Assembly (NCBI RefSeq): GCF_016522535.1
Contig: NZ_JAEHOI010000002.1
Span: forward strand, 186,001 to 250,000
Length of the DNA: 64,000 nucleotides
Source: Leucobacter edaphi
Lineage (GTDB): Bacteria; Actinomycetota; Actinomycetes; Actinomycetales; Microbacteriaceae
Direction: 5' to 3'
The translations under genes and the position numbers were made by a program. The notes below the pieces were generated by a model. It did no database searches. It saw nothing but the letters and a program-made list of their open reading frames with translations, and was not told the origin of the DNA. Numbering within the stretch: the stretch's first letter is position 1; each line of letters opens with the position of its first letter. Below, one piece after another: positions 1 to 8,754 of this stretch.

Positions 1-1
1 C

Positions 2-1960
2 CACTACAGCGTCCCCGAGATCGACGAGCGCACCCCGTTCGGCGCGAACGCCTCCGCCCTCGTCGAGCGCCTCGCAGAGGCCGCTGATCAGGGGATCGAG
101 ACGCGCCCGGTGCTCGTCGGCCCCGTCACCTACCTGCTGCTCGCGAAGGCATCCGACGAGGCGGGCGAGGGCTTCCGGCCGATCGACCGGCTCGCGGACG
201 TGGTCGCCGTGTACGCGGAACTGCTCCGCGCGCTCGCCGCGGCGGGAGCCCAGTGGGTGCAGATCGACGAGCCGGCGCTCGTCTCCGACTCGCTGTCCGT
301 GTCGCGCGAGGAGACGCTCGCGCTCGTCGAGCGCGTGTACGCCGAGCTCGGCGCCATTCCGGTGGGGGAGCGTCCCGCGATCCTCCTCACGGCGCCCTAC
401 GGCGACTCGTCCGCGGCGCTCGCTCGCCTCGGGGCCCTCCCGGTCGAGGCCGTGCAGGCCGACCTCGTGCGCGGCTCGCTGCCCGAGGACGCGCTCGCGA
501 GCGGCGCCCTCGCCGAGGCGTTCGCCGACACGCAGCTCGTCGCCGGCGTGGTCGATGGCCGCAACATCTGGCGCACCGATCTGCGCGCGGCATTCGCCAC
601 GGCTGAGCGCCTCAAGAACGCGGGAATCGCCACCGTGATCGGCACTTCCAACAACCTCCAGCACGTGCCGCACGACGTCGCAGACGAGACGAAGCTCGAC
701 GCGCGCCTCCGCTCCTGGCTCGCCTTCGCCGACCAGAAGGTCGCGCAGGTCGCGACGCTCGCGCGCGGTCTCTCCGAGGGGGCGGCCGCGATCGAGCCGG
801 AGCTCGCCGAGACCGAGCGGATCCTCGCGGACCGCGCCGCGGCCCCCGGCGTGCGCATCGACGGGATCCGCTCCCGCGTCGACGCCGTCACGGCCGAGGA
901 CCGCAACCGCGCCGCCGAGGGCGACCGCCGCGACGCGCAGCGCGGCCTGGGGATCCCGGAGCTCGCCACCACGACGATCGGGTCCTTCCCGCAGACCGCC
1001 GAGATCCGCAAGGCCCGCGCTGCGCACGGCAAGGGCGAGATCGACGAGGAGACCTACGAGGGCTTCCTCCGCGCCGAGATCGAGCGCGTGATCAGGCTCC
1101 AGGAGGAGATCGGCCTCGACGTGCTCGTCCACGGTGAGGCGGAGCGCAACGACATGGTGCAGTACTTCGCCGAGCTCCTCGACGGCTTCGCGGTGACGGA
1201 GCACGGCTGGGTGCAGTCGTACGGCACGCGCGCCACGCGCCCCTCGATCCTGTGGGGCGACGTTTCCCGCCCGAACCCGATGACGGTGCGCTGGTCGTCC
1301 TACGCGCAGTCCCTCACCGAGCGTCCCGTGAAGGGCATGCTCACCGGGCCCGTCACGATCCTCGCCTGGTCGTTCGTCCGCGATGATCAGCCGCTTTCGG
1401 ATACCGCATCGCAGGTGGCGCTCGCCCTCCGCGACGAGATCGACGACCTCGTGGACGCGGGGATCTCGATCGTGCAGGTCGACGAGCCGGCCCTCCGCGA
1501 GCTGCTGCCGCTCGACCGCGACCGCCAGGCCGCGTACCTCGACTGGTCGGTGGGCGCGTTCCGTCTCGCGACGGCCGGTGCCGCGCCCGGCGTGCAGATC
1601 CACACGCACCTCTGTTACTCGGAGTTCGGCGAGATCATCGACGCGGTCGACGGCCTCGACGCCGACGTCACGAGCATCGAGGCGGCGCGCAGCCGCATGG
1701 ATGTTGTCGAGCCACTCGGCGACCACGGCTACTCGCGCGGGATCGGCCCCGGCGTCTACGACATCCACTCGCCCCGCATCCCGAGCGTCGAGGAGCAGGC
1801 GGAGCTGATCCGGATCGCCGCCGCACGCATCCCGGGCGAGCAGCTGTGGGTGAACCCCGACTGCGGGCTCAAGACGCGCGGCTACGACGAGACGGTCGCG
1901 AGCCTCAAGAACCTGGTCTCTGCGGCGCAGACGGTGCGCGAGGCCGCGGTGCGGGCGTGA
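2..1960 (+). CDS. metE: Cobalamin-independent methionine synthase MetE (5' end outside window)
   Basis: Transfers a methyl group from 5-methyltetrahydropteroyl-triglutamate to homocysteine, the last step of methionine synthesis, in the cytoplasm. The frame is open from base 2, and the 652 visible residues lack roughly the first 110 of a ~760-residue enzyme. Both halves of the family are visible: the N-terminal barrel, and the catalytic C-terminal barrel starting near ELATTTIGSFPQT. The zinc ligands are present as HTHLC (codons near 1601-1615), the Glu of SIEAARS, and the Cys of NPDCGLK. The TGA overlaps the GTG start of the next gene, so translation is probably coupled to the MetE-like gene and metF. 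Identity is clear. Confidence 0.97.
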   Translation, partial: HYSVPEIDERTPFGANASALVERLAEAADQGIETRPVLVGPVTYLLLAKASDEAGEGFRPIDRLADVVAVYAELLRALAAAGAQWVQIDEPALVSDSLSVSREETLALVERVYAELGAIPVGERPAILLTAPYGDSSAALARLGALPVEAVQADLVRGSLPEDALASGALAEAFADTQLVAGVVDGRNIWRTDLRAAFATAERLKNAGIATVIGTSNNLQHVPHDVADETKLDARLRSWLAFADQKVAQVATLARGLSEGAAAIEPELAETERILADRAAAPGVRIDGIRSRVDAVTAEDRNRAAEGDRRDAQRGLGIPELATTTIGSFPQTAEIRKARAAHGKGEIDEETYEGFLRAEIERVIRLQEEIGLDVLVHGEAERNDMVQYFAELLDGFAVTEHGWVQSYGTRATRPSILWGDVSRPNPMTVRWSSYAQSLTERPVKGMLTGPVTILAWSFVRDDQPLSDTASQVALALRDEIDDLVDAGISIVQVDEPALRELLPLDRDRQAAYLDWSVGAFRLATAGAAPGVQIHTHLCYSEFGEIIDAVDGLDADVTSIEAARSRMDVVEPLGDHGYSRGIGPGVYDIHSPRIPSVEEQAELIRIAAARIPGEQLWVNPDCGLKTRGYDETVASLKNLVSAAQTVREAAVRA

Positions 1961-3240
1961 CCGAGCCCGGTCGCGGGCCGGCTGCCGTGGCGGCCCGCGA
2001 CACCCCCGCGGCGCGCTCCTGGGATCCGTCCGTTCTGCCGACCGAGCAGGTCGGATCGATCCCGCGGCCGGCCCGCCTGCAGCGCGCGGTGCTCGACGCC
2101 GAGATCGGGCAGGTCACCCCGGAGGAGCTCGCGGCCGAGCAGGAGCGGGCCGTCGCGGACACGATCGCAGCCCTCGTGGCGACGGGATCGCCGATCGTGA
2201 GCGATGGCGAGCAGCGGAGGCAGAGCTTCGCGAGCTACCCGCTCGGCACCGACGAGGTCGAGGCGGGCCCGGTGTTCGCCGTGTTCGCCGACGGGCACCA
2301 CCGGGTGGTGCCGAGCCTCGCGCGCGGGCCGTTCGCGTTCCGCGCGTGGGCGGCGGAGGACGTTGCCGCGTCGCGCTCGCACACCGATCTGCCCGTGAAA
2401 CAGGCCGTGATCTCGCCGTCGATGCTCTCGCTCGTGGTTCCGGAGAGCGGCCTGCCCGGCTACTCGCGCGCCGAGTTCCTCGACGACGTCGTTGCCGGCT
2501 GCGCCGAGGACATCGAGCGCTGCTTCGCGGCGGGTGCCGCGCGCGTGTCGATCGACTTCACCGAGGGGCGGCTCGCGCTGCGGCGCGATCTGCGCGCGCC
2601 GTGGGCCGGCCCCGCTGCGCTCGGCGGCTTCATCGAGCTCATCAACCGGGTGCTGGATCGGGTGCCCGCCGAGCTGCGCCCGGCGATCGGGGTGCACACC
2701 TGTCCCGGCAACGACAACGACTCGGCCCACAGCGCCGACGTGGACTACGCCGAGCTGATCCCGGAGCTGTTCCAGATCGAGGCGGGCTACTTCCTCGTGC
2801 AGTCCGCGAGCGAGCGGGAGCCGGATCGCGTGGCCCGTCTCGTGGGGACGCAGCTCGGCGCGCTCGCCGAGGCTGGGCGACCGGTGCCGCGCGTGCTGCT
2901 CGGCGTGACGAATCCGACGAGCCCGAAGCTCGAGACGGCGGAGGAGGTGCGGGATCAGTTGGTCCGGGCGGCCCGCTTCATCCCGGCCGATCGCCTCGGA
3001 TCGACCGATGATTGCGGCTTTTCGCCCTATCTCATCGACGAGAAGCCGCGCCACGGTTCGCCCGATTTCGCGCGCGACGTCGCCTTCGCGAAGATCGCCG
3101 CGCGCGTCCGCGGGACGGCGCTGGCCTCCGACGAGCTGCGCGGCGGCGCGTCGGCGGCGCCCGACGGCGGGGAGCTCGTGGGCTCCGGCGCCGGTGCCAC
3201 CTCCGCGCGAATCAGTTCCGTGAACGGGGGATCCCAATGA
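1957..3240 (+). CDS. MetE C-terminal-like methionine synthase family protein
   Basis: A 427-residue single-barrel relative of the catalytic half of MetE. It has TEQVGSIPRP near the start and the zinc-type motifs GVHTCPGND and DDCGFSPY, spaced as in the vitamin B12-independent methionine synthase family (COG0620). The GTG start at 1957 overlaps the metE stop (GTGA), and its own stop overlaps the metF start (ATGA). This tight coupling suggests a role in methyl transfer to homocysteine or another thiol, or use of a different methyl donor. Stand-alone members of this family often lack the N-terminal folate-binding half, so the donor here is uncertain. Family assignment is firm; substrate is inferred. 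Confidence 0.85.
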   Translation: MTEPGRGPAAVAARDTPAARSWDPSVLPTEQVGSIPRPARLQRAVLDAEIGQVTPEELAAEQERAVADTIAALVATGSPIVSDGEQRRQSFASYPLGTDEVEAGPVFAVFADGHHRVVPSLARGPFAFRAWAAEDVAASRSHTDLPVKQAVISPSMLSLVVPESGLPGYSRAEFLDDVVAGCAEDIERCFAAGAARVSIDFTEGRLALRRDLRAPWAGPAALGGFIELINRVLDRVPAELRPAIGVHTCPGNDNDSAHSADVDYAELIPELFQIEAGYFLVQSASEREPDRVARLVGTQLGALAEAGRPVPRVLLGVTNPTSPKLETAEEVRDQLVRAARFIPADRLGSTDDCGFSPYLIDEKPRHGSPDFARDVAFAKIAARVRGTALASDELRGGASAAPDGGELVGSGAGATSARISSVNGGSQ

Positions 3241-4151
3241 GCCCGCTGCTCCTCGCAGGAACCGCGGCGACGTACGCCCGGTTCTCGTTCGAGGTGTTCC
3301 CCGCGCGGACCGGTGCCGCAGCACTCGCGCTCGGCCACGCCGTGCAGCACCTCTCGGCGGCCGGGCCCGACTTCATCTCCGTGACCTACGGGGCGAACGG
3401 CTCGAACCGGGACGCCTCGCTCGATCTGCTGCGCTATCTGCGGGAACACACCGACGCACTGCCGCTCGCGCACCTCACGACCGTGGGGGAGGACCGGGAG
3501 ACGATCCGGGAGACGATCCACGCCATTATGGACGCGGGGGTGCACGACTTCCTGGCACTCCGCGGTGATCCGCCGCGCGGACTCTCCGAGGACGACGCCG
3601 TGGTTGCGGGGTCGCCGAGCTCGCGTGACCTCGTCGAGCTCATCGCGGAGGCTCGGGCCGAGCGGCCGGCCCTCACGAGCGTGGGGCGCACGGCGGTCGC
3701 CGCGTATCCGAACGGCCATCCGCTCTCGCGATCCCGATCCGAGGACCTCGAGTGGCTGCTCGCGAAGCAGGAGGCGGGGGCGCAGTTCGCGATCACCCAG
3801 CTGTTCTTCGAGGCCGAGGAGTACCTCGGCTTCGTGTCAGACGCCGCGGACGCGGGGGTGCGGATCCCGATCCTTCCGGGCCTCATGCCCGTCTCGACGA
3901 GTGCGCAGTTGCAGAAGGTGGCATCGCTCGCGGGGCGGCCGGCGCCGGAGCGGCTCGTGCGCGCCCTCGCCGACGCCGGGGGATACGCCCCGGAACTCGG
4001 CGTGGAGCACACCGTGTCGCTCGCACGACAGCTCCTCGACGGCGGCGCGCCGTCGATCCACCTCTACACCTTCAACCGGCACGAGCGGGTGCTCGCCGTG
4101 CTCCGCGAGCTGGAGTTGCTGACGCCGGATCCGGTGGCGGGGCGACCCTGA
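3237..4151 (+). CDS. metF: Methylenetetrahydrofolate reductase
   Basis: FAD-dependent reduction of 5,10-methylene-THF to 5-methyl-THF, which feeds the methionine synthase encoded just upstream. The 304-residue length is normal for bacterial MetF. Family features visible are FSFEVFPAR near residue 13, DFISVTYGANGS, HLTTVG, FLALRGDPPRG and QLFFEAEEYL. The start is the ATG at 3237 inside ATGA, overlapping the previous stop, with a purine-rich GGGGGA before it. It ends a three-gene, translationally coupled methionine operon. The next gene (lexA) is convergent, so transcription probably ends in 4152-4334, although no strong hairpin is obvious there. Confidence 0.95.
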   Translation: MSPLLLAGTAATYARFSFEVFPARTGAAALALGHAVQHLSAAGPDFISVTYGANGSNRDASLDLLRYLREHTDALPLAHLTTVGEDRETIRETIHAIMDAGVHDFLALRGDPPRGLSEDDAVVAGSPSSRDLVELIAEARAERPALTSVGRTAVAAYPNGHPLSRSRSEDLEWLLAKQEAGAQFAITQLFFEAEEYLGFVSDAADAGVRIPILPGLMPVSTSAQLQKVASLAGRPAPERLVRALADAGGYAPELGVEHTVSLARQLLDGGAPSIHLYTFNRHERVLAVLRELELLTPDPVAGRP

Positions 4152-4334
4152 CGCTTCTGCCCGGGGACCGCGGGTCGACGCGGCCGCGCACCTCGGTCGT
4201 GCGTGCCGCGGAGCGCCGGCGCGCGCGGGGTGTGATCGGGGATCCGACGCCCGCGGCGGGAGGCCCGGCGGTCCCGGAACCGCGTGGCGCAATGCGATTG
4301 CCGGGGCTAAGGCCTCCGCGCGGAATAGCGGTGA

Positions 4335-4988
4335 TTACACCGATCGGAACACTGCAACCACGCGGCCGAGCACCTCGGCGTGGTCGCCCAGGATCGGTTC
4401 GAATGCGCTGTTGCGGGGGAGGAGCCACGTGTGGCCGTCGCGGCGGCGGAACACCTTGACCGTCGCCTCGCCATCGAGCATGGCCGCGACGATGTCGCCG
4501 TTCTCCGCCTCGCGCTGCTGGCGGACGACCACGAAATCGCCGTCGCAGATCGCGGCGTCGATCATGGAATCGCCCACGACCTTGAGCATGAAGAGCTGGC
4601 CGTCGCCCACGAGCGCGCGGGGGAGCGGCACGACCTCCTCGACCTGCTGATCGGCGGTGATGGGAACGCCCGCCGCGATCTGGCCGACGAGCGGCACGTA
4701 GGCGGCCTCCTCGACCTGCTGGGTGGGCGCCCCGTCGAGCGCGTCGCGCGTGCTCGCGAGTTCGACGAGGATCTCGAGGGCGCGCGGTCGGTTCGGGTCG
4801 CGGCGGATGTAGCCGCCGAGTTCGAGGCGGCTGAGCTGGTGCGTGACGCTCGACAGGGAGGACAGCCCCACGGCGTCGCCGATCTCCCGCATGCTCGGCG
4901 GGTAGCCGCGATCCTCGACGGAGCGCGCAATGCACTCGAGAATGGCCTGCTGCTTCTCGCTCAGCGGCTTCGGCGTCGCGGTGCTCAT
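4335..4988 (-). CDS. lexA: SOS repressor LexA
   Basis: Represses SOS genes and cleaves itself when stimulated by RecA-ssDNA filaments. The 217 residues hold an N-terminal winged helix ([12 protein letters not shown] to [11 protein letters not shown], with the recognition helix around SLSSVTHQL) and a C-terminal serine protease. The scissile Ala106-Gly107 lies in QIAAGVPI. The catalytic dyad is Ser141 (VVGDSMID) and Lys178 (EATVKVF). An SD-like GGAAGGACC precedes the ATG. It is divergent from a LysM membrane protein, and LexA-like boxes lie between the two genes, implying autorepression and shared control. Confidence 0.97.
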   Translation of the reverse strand: MSTATPKPLSEKQQAILECIARSVEDRGYPPSMREIGDAVGLSSLSSVTHQLSRLELGGYIRRDPNRPRALEILVELASTRDALDGAPTQQVEEAAYVPLVGQIAAGVPITADQQVEEVVPLPRALVGDGQLFMLKVVGDSMIDAAICDGDFVVVRQQREAENGDIVAAMLDGEATVKVFRRRDGHTWLLPRNSAFEPILGDHAEVLGRVVAVFRSV

Positions 4989-5101
4989 GGTGGTCCTTCC
5001 TGCGCCGTGCGGCGGATCGGGGAGGCGGATCCGTCAATGTCAGTGGTGCTCGATTGACTGGTCCTGTTGCCGGAAACCCTAGTGCGTACGTTCGAACCGA
5101 G

Positions 5102-5117
5102 GCAAACATCTGTTCGA
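5102..5117. promoter_or_regulatory. Candidate LexA (SOS) box 1
   Basis: GCAAACATCTGTTCGA matches the actinobacterial/Gram-positive SOS box TCGAAC-N4-GTTCGA with a perfect right half and 4 of 6 bases in the left half. It sits between divergent lexA and the LysM gene. A further GTTCGA half-site lies at 5090-5095. Matching was by eye. Confidence 0.6.
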
Positions 5118-5187
5118 GTGTCGCGCAGATTCGTTCACAGAAATCTTCGAATCAAGGGTTGCGGTTTCGATTATTCGAAGATAGATT

Positions 5188-5203
5188 CGAAACAGATGTT
5201 CGC
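5188..5203. promoter_or_regulatory. Candidate LexA (SOS) box 2
   Basis: CGAAACAGATGTTCGC repeats the core AAAC-N4-GTTCG of box 1 and lies 40 bases before the RBS of the LysM gene, a position suited to repressing it. It is less perfect than box 1, matching only 3 of 6 bases in the left half. Confidence 0.45.
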
Positions 5204-5243
5204 ACCGCTTGCGGGCGGAACACGAACTGAAGGAGAGGAAATC

Positions 5244-5654
5244 ATGAGCGCACAGGCGATTCAGGTCGAGGATCTCACCGCTGCACCGAAGCCGGTGGGG
5301 CGTATCAAGCTCACCCGCAGGGGTCGCGCGTTGTTCGGTGGCCTGGCCACCGTGCTCGTCGCTGCCGTGCTCGCGCTGCTCGCTTCCTTCGCCGCCCCGT
5401 CCGCTCTCGCGAGCAACGCCGCGAACAGCGGTCAGGATTTCCACTACGTGGTTGCACAGCCCGGCGAGTCGCTGTGGTCGCTCGCCTCCGAGCTGGATCC
5501 CGCGGCGGATCCTCGCGACCTGGTCGCGGAGATCGTGCAGCTCAACCAGCTCGAAGACTCGGGAGTCGAGGCCGGGCAGCCGGTCGCCGTGCCCCTGCGC
5601 TACAACTCCAACCCCTCCACGGTTTCGGGGGAGGAGCTCGGCCTGGACGCCTGA
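5244..5654 (+). CDS. LysM-domain membrane protein, DivS/ChiZ/YneA-like SOS cell-division suppressor candidate
   Basis: A 136-residue protein with a basic cytoplasmic N-terminus, one membrane segment (about 31-52) and one LysM peptidoglycan-binding domain (about 67-118, starting YVVAQPGESLWSLA). The start is the ATG at 5244 with AGGAGAGG 7 bases before it. Longer in-frame readings upstream would run through the LexA boxes. Divergent pairing of lexA with a small LysM membrane protein is known for yneA (Bacillus), divS (Corynebacterium) and Rv2719c/chiZ (Mycobacterium), which delay division during SOS. The domain plan and position support the same role here; the function itself is inferred. Confidence 0.8.
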   Translation: MSAQAIQVEDLTAAPKPVGRIKLTRRGRALFGGLATVLVAAVLALLASFAAPSALASNAANSGQDFHYVVAQPGESLWSLASELDPAADPRDLVAEIVQLNQLEDSGVEAGQPVAVPLRYNSNPSTVSGEELGLDA

Positions 5655-5673
5655 GCTCCGAACACCTGGACAC

Positions 5674-5730
5674 CTGAGCTCCTGGGTATCTGAGCTCCTG
5701 GGTATCTGAGCGCCTGGGTATCTGAGCGCC
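5674..5730. repeat. 16-bp tandem repeat, about 3.5 copies
   Basis: Units CTGAGCTCCTGGGTAT begin at 5674, 5690 and 5706 (the third with GCG for GCT), followed by a partial unit to 5730. A diverged copy (CTGAGCTCC) lies just before, at 5651. The array lies between the LysM gene and the hisC promoter. Confidence 0.85.
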
Positions 5731-5802
5731 ATCACCGGCCACACGGTTTTCGGGAGTGGGCGACGGGCCCTGACAGCGTCGGATTCGATTCGCCCGGGCG
5801 CG

Positions 5803-5808
5803 TAGACT
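5803..5808 (+). promoter_or_regulatory. -10 box of hisC (leaderless type)
   Basis: TAGACT ends 7 bases before the GTG start of hisC, which predicts transcription starting at or next to the start codon. No SD sequence is visible. Confidence 0.6.
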
Positions 5809-5814
5809 GGCCGA

Positions 5815-6903
5815 GTGACCGAGCTCAGTGACCTTCCTCTCCGCGCGAATCTCGTCGGCAAGCGACCCTATGGGGCCCCGCAGGATCCGGTTCCCGTCAG
5901 CCTGAACGTCAACGAGAACACGCACCCGCTTCCGGAGCCCGTCCTCGAAGACATCATCGCCTCACTGGCCGAAGCGGTCCGCGGAGTCAACCGCTACCCC
6001 GACCGCGAGTTCACCGAGCTCCGCGAGGCGCTCGCGGGCTACCTCTGCCACGGCATCACCCCCGAGCAGGTGTGGGCGGCCAACGGCTCCAACGAGGTCC
6101 TCCAGCAGATCCTGCAGGCCTTCGGCGGACCCGGCCGCAGCCTCCTCAGCTTCACGCCCACCTACTCCATGTACCCGCTCCTCGCGAGCGGCACCGACAC
6201 CGAGTGGATCGGCGTCCCCAGGCCCGCGGACTACGCGCTCACCCCCGAGGGCGTCAGCGCCGCGCTCACCGAACACCAGCCCGACATCGCCATCCTCTGC
6301 GGCCCCAACAACCCGACCGGCACCCCGCTCGACCGGGACGTCATCCTCGCCGCCTACGACGCCTTCGACGGCATCCTCATCGTCGACGAGGCATACGTCG
6401 AATTCGACGAGCAGCGTGATACCGCGGTCGAACTGCTCCCCGGCAGGCCCCGGCTCCTCGTCTCCCGCACCATGAGCAAGGCCTTCGCCTTCGCGGGCGT
6501 CCGCCTCGGCTACCTCGCAGCCGACCCGGCCGTCATCGACGCTCTCCGGCTCGTCCGCCTCCCGTACCACCTCTCCGCGCTCACCCAGGCCGCAGCCGTC
6601 GCCGCGATCCGGCACTCCGGCGAGATGCTCGCCACCGTCGCCGACATCCGCGCCCAACGCGACCGGCTCCAGGGAGCGCTCGAAGAACTCGGATACACGG
6701 TCCACGACTCCGGGGCGAACTTCCTGCTCGTAGGCGGATTCGCGGACCCCGAGGGAATGTTCGAGGCGCTGAGGGGGCGCGGGATCCTGATCCGGAACCT
6801 CAATATCCCCGGGCACCTCCGCATCACCGCGGGCACCTCGGAAGAGACCACCGCCCTCATCCAGGCGATCGCCGAGCTCACCCCGGTCGACACGCAGCAC
6901 TGA
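5815..6903 (+). CDS. hisC: Histidinol-phosphate aminotransferase
   Basis: PLP enzyme that transaminates imidazole-acetol phosphate to histidinol phosphate, using glutamate. The 362 residues are normal for a class I/II fold HisC. Seen: NVNENTHPLP near the N-terminus, GSNEVLQQIL, CGPNNPTGTP, IVDEAYVEF, and the Schiff-base Lys222 in SRTMSKAFAFAG. The GTG start is preceded by a TAGACT -10 box and no SD, as in leaderless actinobacterial genes. In many actinobacteria hisC adjoins hisD and hisB. Here hisD is not in the window, and two thiol-redox genes separate hisC from hisB. Confidence 0.95.
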   Translation: MTELSDLPLRANLVGKRPYGAPQDPVPVSLNVNENTHPLPEPVLEDIIASLAEAVRGVNRYPDREFTELREALAGYLCHGITPEQVWAANGSNEVLQQILQAFGGPGRSLLSFTPTYSMYPLLASGTDTEWIGVPRPADYALTPEGVSAALTEHQPDIAILCGPNNPTGTPLDRDVILAAYDAFDGILIVDEAYVEFDEQRDTAVELLPGRPRLLVSRTMSKAFAFAGVRLGYLAADPAVIDALRLVRLPYHLSALTQAAAVAAIRHSGEMLATVADIRAQRDRLQGALEELGYTVHDSGANFLLVGGFADPEGMFEALRGRGILIRNLNIPGHLRITAGTSEETTALIQAIAELTPVDTQH

Positions 6904-7028
6904 AGCGGCGCGGGTCCGGCTGCGGCCCGCACCGCCGGTTTCGCGCGCTCGAAATTCCCCGCCACCCCAGGGAACCACAGGAAACCGGCCGTTTCGAGAT
7001 TCTGAGCGACACTCGTTAGCCTGGATGC

Positions 7029-7805
7029 ATGTCCCTTCCTCCCGAAGCCCTTCCCCGCCAGGCGCTCGAGCGGAGGCTCCGCCGATCCCGCGTGCTCAAC
7101 GTCCTGCTCGGCACCGTGGCACTCGCCGCGCTCGTCTTCGGCGGGCTCCAGTGGAGCGAAAACCGCGACGGCGGGTCGAACGCCGCGAGCGGAGGCTCGC
7201 AGCAGACGAAGGAGGGCCAGCAGGCGGACGGAGGCAACTCCACGAACTCCGGCGCTCCGAAACTGGAGCGACGCGACGCGAACGATCCGATGGCGATCGG
7301 GAAGGTCGATGCGCCCGTCGTGCTCAACGAGTGGGTGGACATGCGCTGCCCATTCTGCGCCGTGGCCTCCCGCGACGCCCTCCCGACCGTGATCAAGGAG
7401 TACGTCGACTCGGGCAAGGTGCGCATCGAGTACCACGACGTCGCCTTCTTCGGCGAGGAGTCCGCTCGGGCGGCGGCCGCAGCGCGCGCCGCGGGCAAGC
7501 AGGGTAAGTACCACGAGTTCGTCACCGCGGTCTACGCGGCCGCACCGGAAACCGGGCACCCCGAGCTGGCGCAGGAGGAACTCGTCGCGTTCGCCAAGAC
7601 CGCGGGCGTCTCAGACATCGAGCGATTCACCGCCGATATGACGAGCCCGGAACTCCGCGCCGAGGTCGCCGCCAGCACGGAGCAGGCGCAGCAGCTCGGC
7701 GTCACGAGCGTGCCCTTCTTCGTCGCGGACGGCAAGGCGCTGAGCGGTGCGCAACCCGTCGACGCGTTCCGCAGCTTCCTCGACGCGGCCCTCGACGCCG
7801 CCTAG
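7029..7805 (+). CDS. Membrane-anchored DsbA-family thioredoxin-like protein
   Basis: 258 residues with an N-terminal signal anchor (about 22-40), a Gly/Ser/Gln-rich linker (about 47-76) and a thioredoxin-fold DsbA/DSBA-like domain. The redox motif is Cys107-Pro-Phe-Cys110 (DMRCPFC), and the cis-Pro loop is TSVPFF. It faces the outside of the membrane and probably oxidises or isomerises thiols in exported proteins. A TAGCCT -10 box ends 7 bases before the ATG at 7029. The next gene encodes CcdA, which moves electrons across the membrane to such proteins, so the two likely form a redox pair. Confidence 0.9.
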   Translation: MSLPPEALPRQALERRLRRSRVLNVLLGTVALAALVFGGLQWSENRDGGSNAASGGSQQTKEGQQADGGNSTNSGAPKLERRDANDPMAIGKVDAPVVLNEWVDMRCPFCAVASRDALPTVIKEYVDSGKVRIEYHDVAFFGEESARAAAAARAAGKQGKYHEFVTAVYAAAPETGHPELAQEELVAFAKTAGVSDIERFTADMTSPELRAEVAASTEQAQQLGVTSVPFFVADGKALSGAQPVDAFRSFLDAALDAA

Positions 7806-7832
7806 CCGGGAACCGCGGCGGATCGGATCCCG

Positions 7833-8744
7833 GTGAGTCTCAGTCTCTTCGGCGCCCTCCTCGGCGGCGTACTCACGCTGCTGAGCCCGTGCTCTGTGAT
7901 GCTCCTTCCCGCGTTCTTCGCCTACGCGTTCACGAGCCCCGGCGCGCTGCTCGCGCGCACGGGGGTGTTCTTCGCCGGCCTCGCGACCGCGCTCGTGCCG
8001 CTGGGCCTCCTCGCCGGGACGCTCGGCGCCTGGGTGAACCAGTACCGCTTCGCCCTCATCACGATCGCGGCGATCCTCGTCATCGTGCTCGGCGCGATCC
8101 TGCTGCTCGGGATTCCCGTTCCCGGCCTGATCCGGCGAGCGGGCGCCGTGAACGGCGGCGGTAGCGGCGTGAGCGGCGCCTCGAACGCCTCGGTCTTCGC
8201 GCTCGGCACGGTGTACGGCCTCGCGGGCGTGTGCGCCGGCCCGCTGCTCGGCGCGGCGCTCGCGTTCGCCGCGTTCGGCGGGGAGCCCCTCTTCGGCGGC
8301 CTCGTGCTGCTCGTGTTCGCGATCGGGATGACGCTGCCGTTGCTCGCGCTCGCGCTGCTCTGGAATCGCCTCCCGATCGTCCGCCGCCTCGTGCGTCCGC
8401 GGGAACTCGTGATCGGGCGGTGGCGGAACGCGTGGACGAACGTCGTCGGCGGACTCCTCACGATCGGGATCGGCGTGCTCCTGCTCGTTTCGCAGGGCAC
8501 GGCCTCGCTCGGCGGCGTGCTCGGCGCGACCGCGCAGGCGCGGCTCGAAGCCGACGTGATGGGCTGGTCCGCCGCGGTTCCCGACTGGATCGTCCTGCTG
8601 ATCGGGGTCGCGCTCGCCGGGATCTGGATCGCCGTCGCGGTGGTGCGCCGTCGGAAGGCGAGGGCCGCCCGCGAGGCGCAGGCGGCCGCTGCGAGCGGAC
8701 CGCGGGGCCCGGGGACGCCGGAGTCGGTCGGGGAAGCCCGGTAG
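7833..8744 (+). CDS. ccdA: CcdA/DsbD-type transmembrane thiol-redox transporter
   Basis: 303 residues, mostly hydrophobic, with about six to seven membrane helices. It has the two conserved CcdA cysteines, Cys20 ([12 protein letters not shown]) and Cys134 ([13 protein letters not shown]). The family passes reducing power from cytoplasmic thioredoxin to extracytoplasmic thiol proteins, often for cytochrome c maturation or DsbA-like partners. The GTG start at 7833 lies 27 bases after the DsbA-like gene, so the two are cotranscribed. Its TAG stop is part of the hisB -10 box. The partner assignment is inferred from adjacency. Confidence 0.88.
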   Translation: MSLSLFGALLGGVLTLLSPCSVMLLPAFFAYAFTSPGALLARTGVFFAGLATALVPLGLLAGTLGAWVNQYRFALITIAAILVIVLGAILLLGIPVPGLIRRAGAVNGGGSGVSGASNASVFALGTVYGLAGVCAGPLLGAALAFAAFGGEPLFGGLVLLVFAIGMTLPLLALALLWNRLPIVRRLVRPRELVIGRWRNAWTNVVGGLLTIGIGVLLLVSQGTASLGGVLGATAQARLEADVMGWSAAVPDWIVLLIGVALAGIWIAVAVVRRRKARAAREAQAAAASGPRGPGTPESVGEAR

Positions 8745-8747
8745 ACT
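8742..8747 (+). promoter_or_regulatory. -10 box of hisB (leaderless type)
   Basis: TAGACT, identical to the hisC box, ends 8 bases before the hisB ATG and includes the ccdA stop codon. It suggests hisBHA have their own promoter. Confidence 0.55.
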
Positions 8748-8754
8748 GACCAGC

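Noticed and set aside
1882-3324. Long open frame on the minus strand opposite the MetE-like gene
   Set aside because: It mirrors the GC-rich third codon positions of the real gene and has an Arg/Gly/Pro-rich product with no family signatures.
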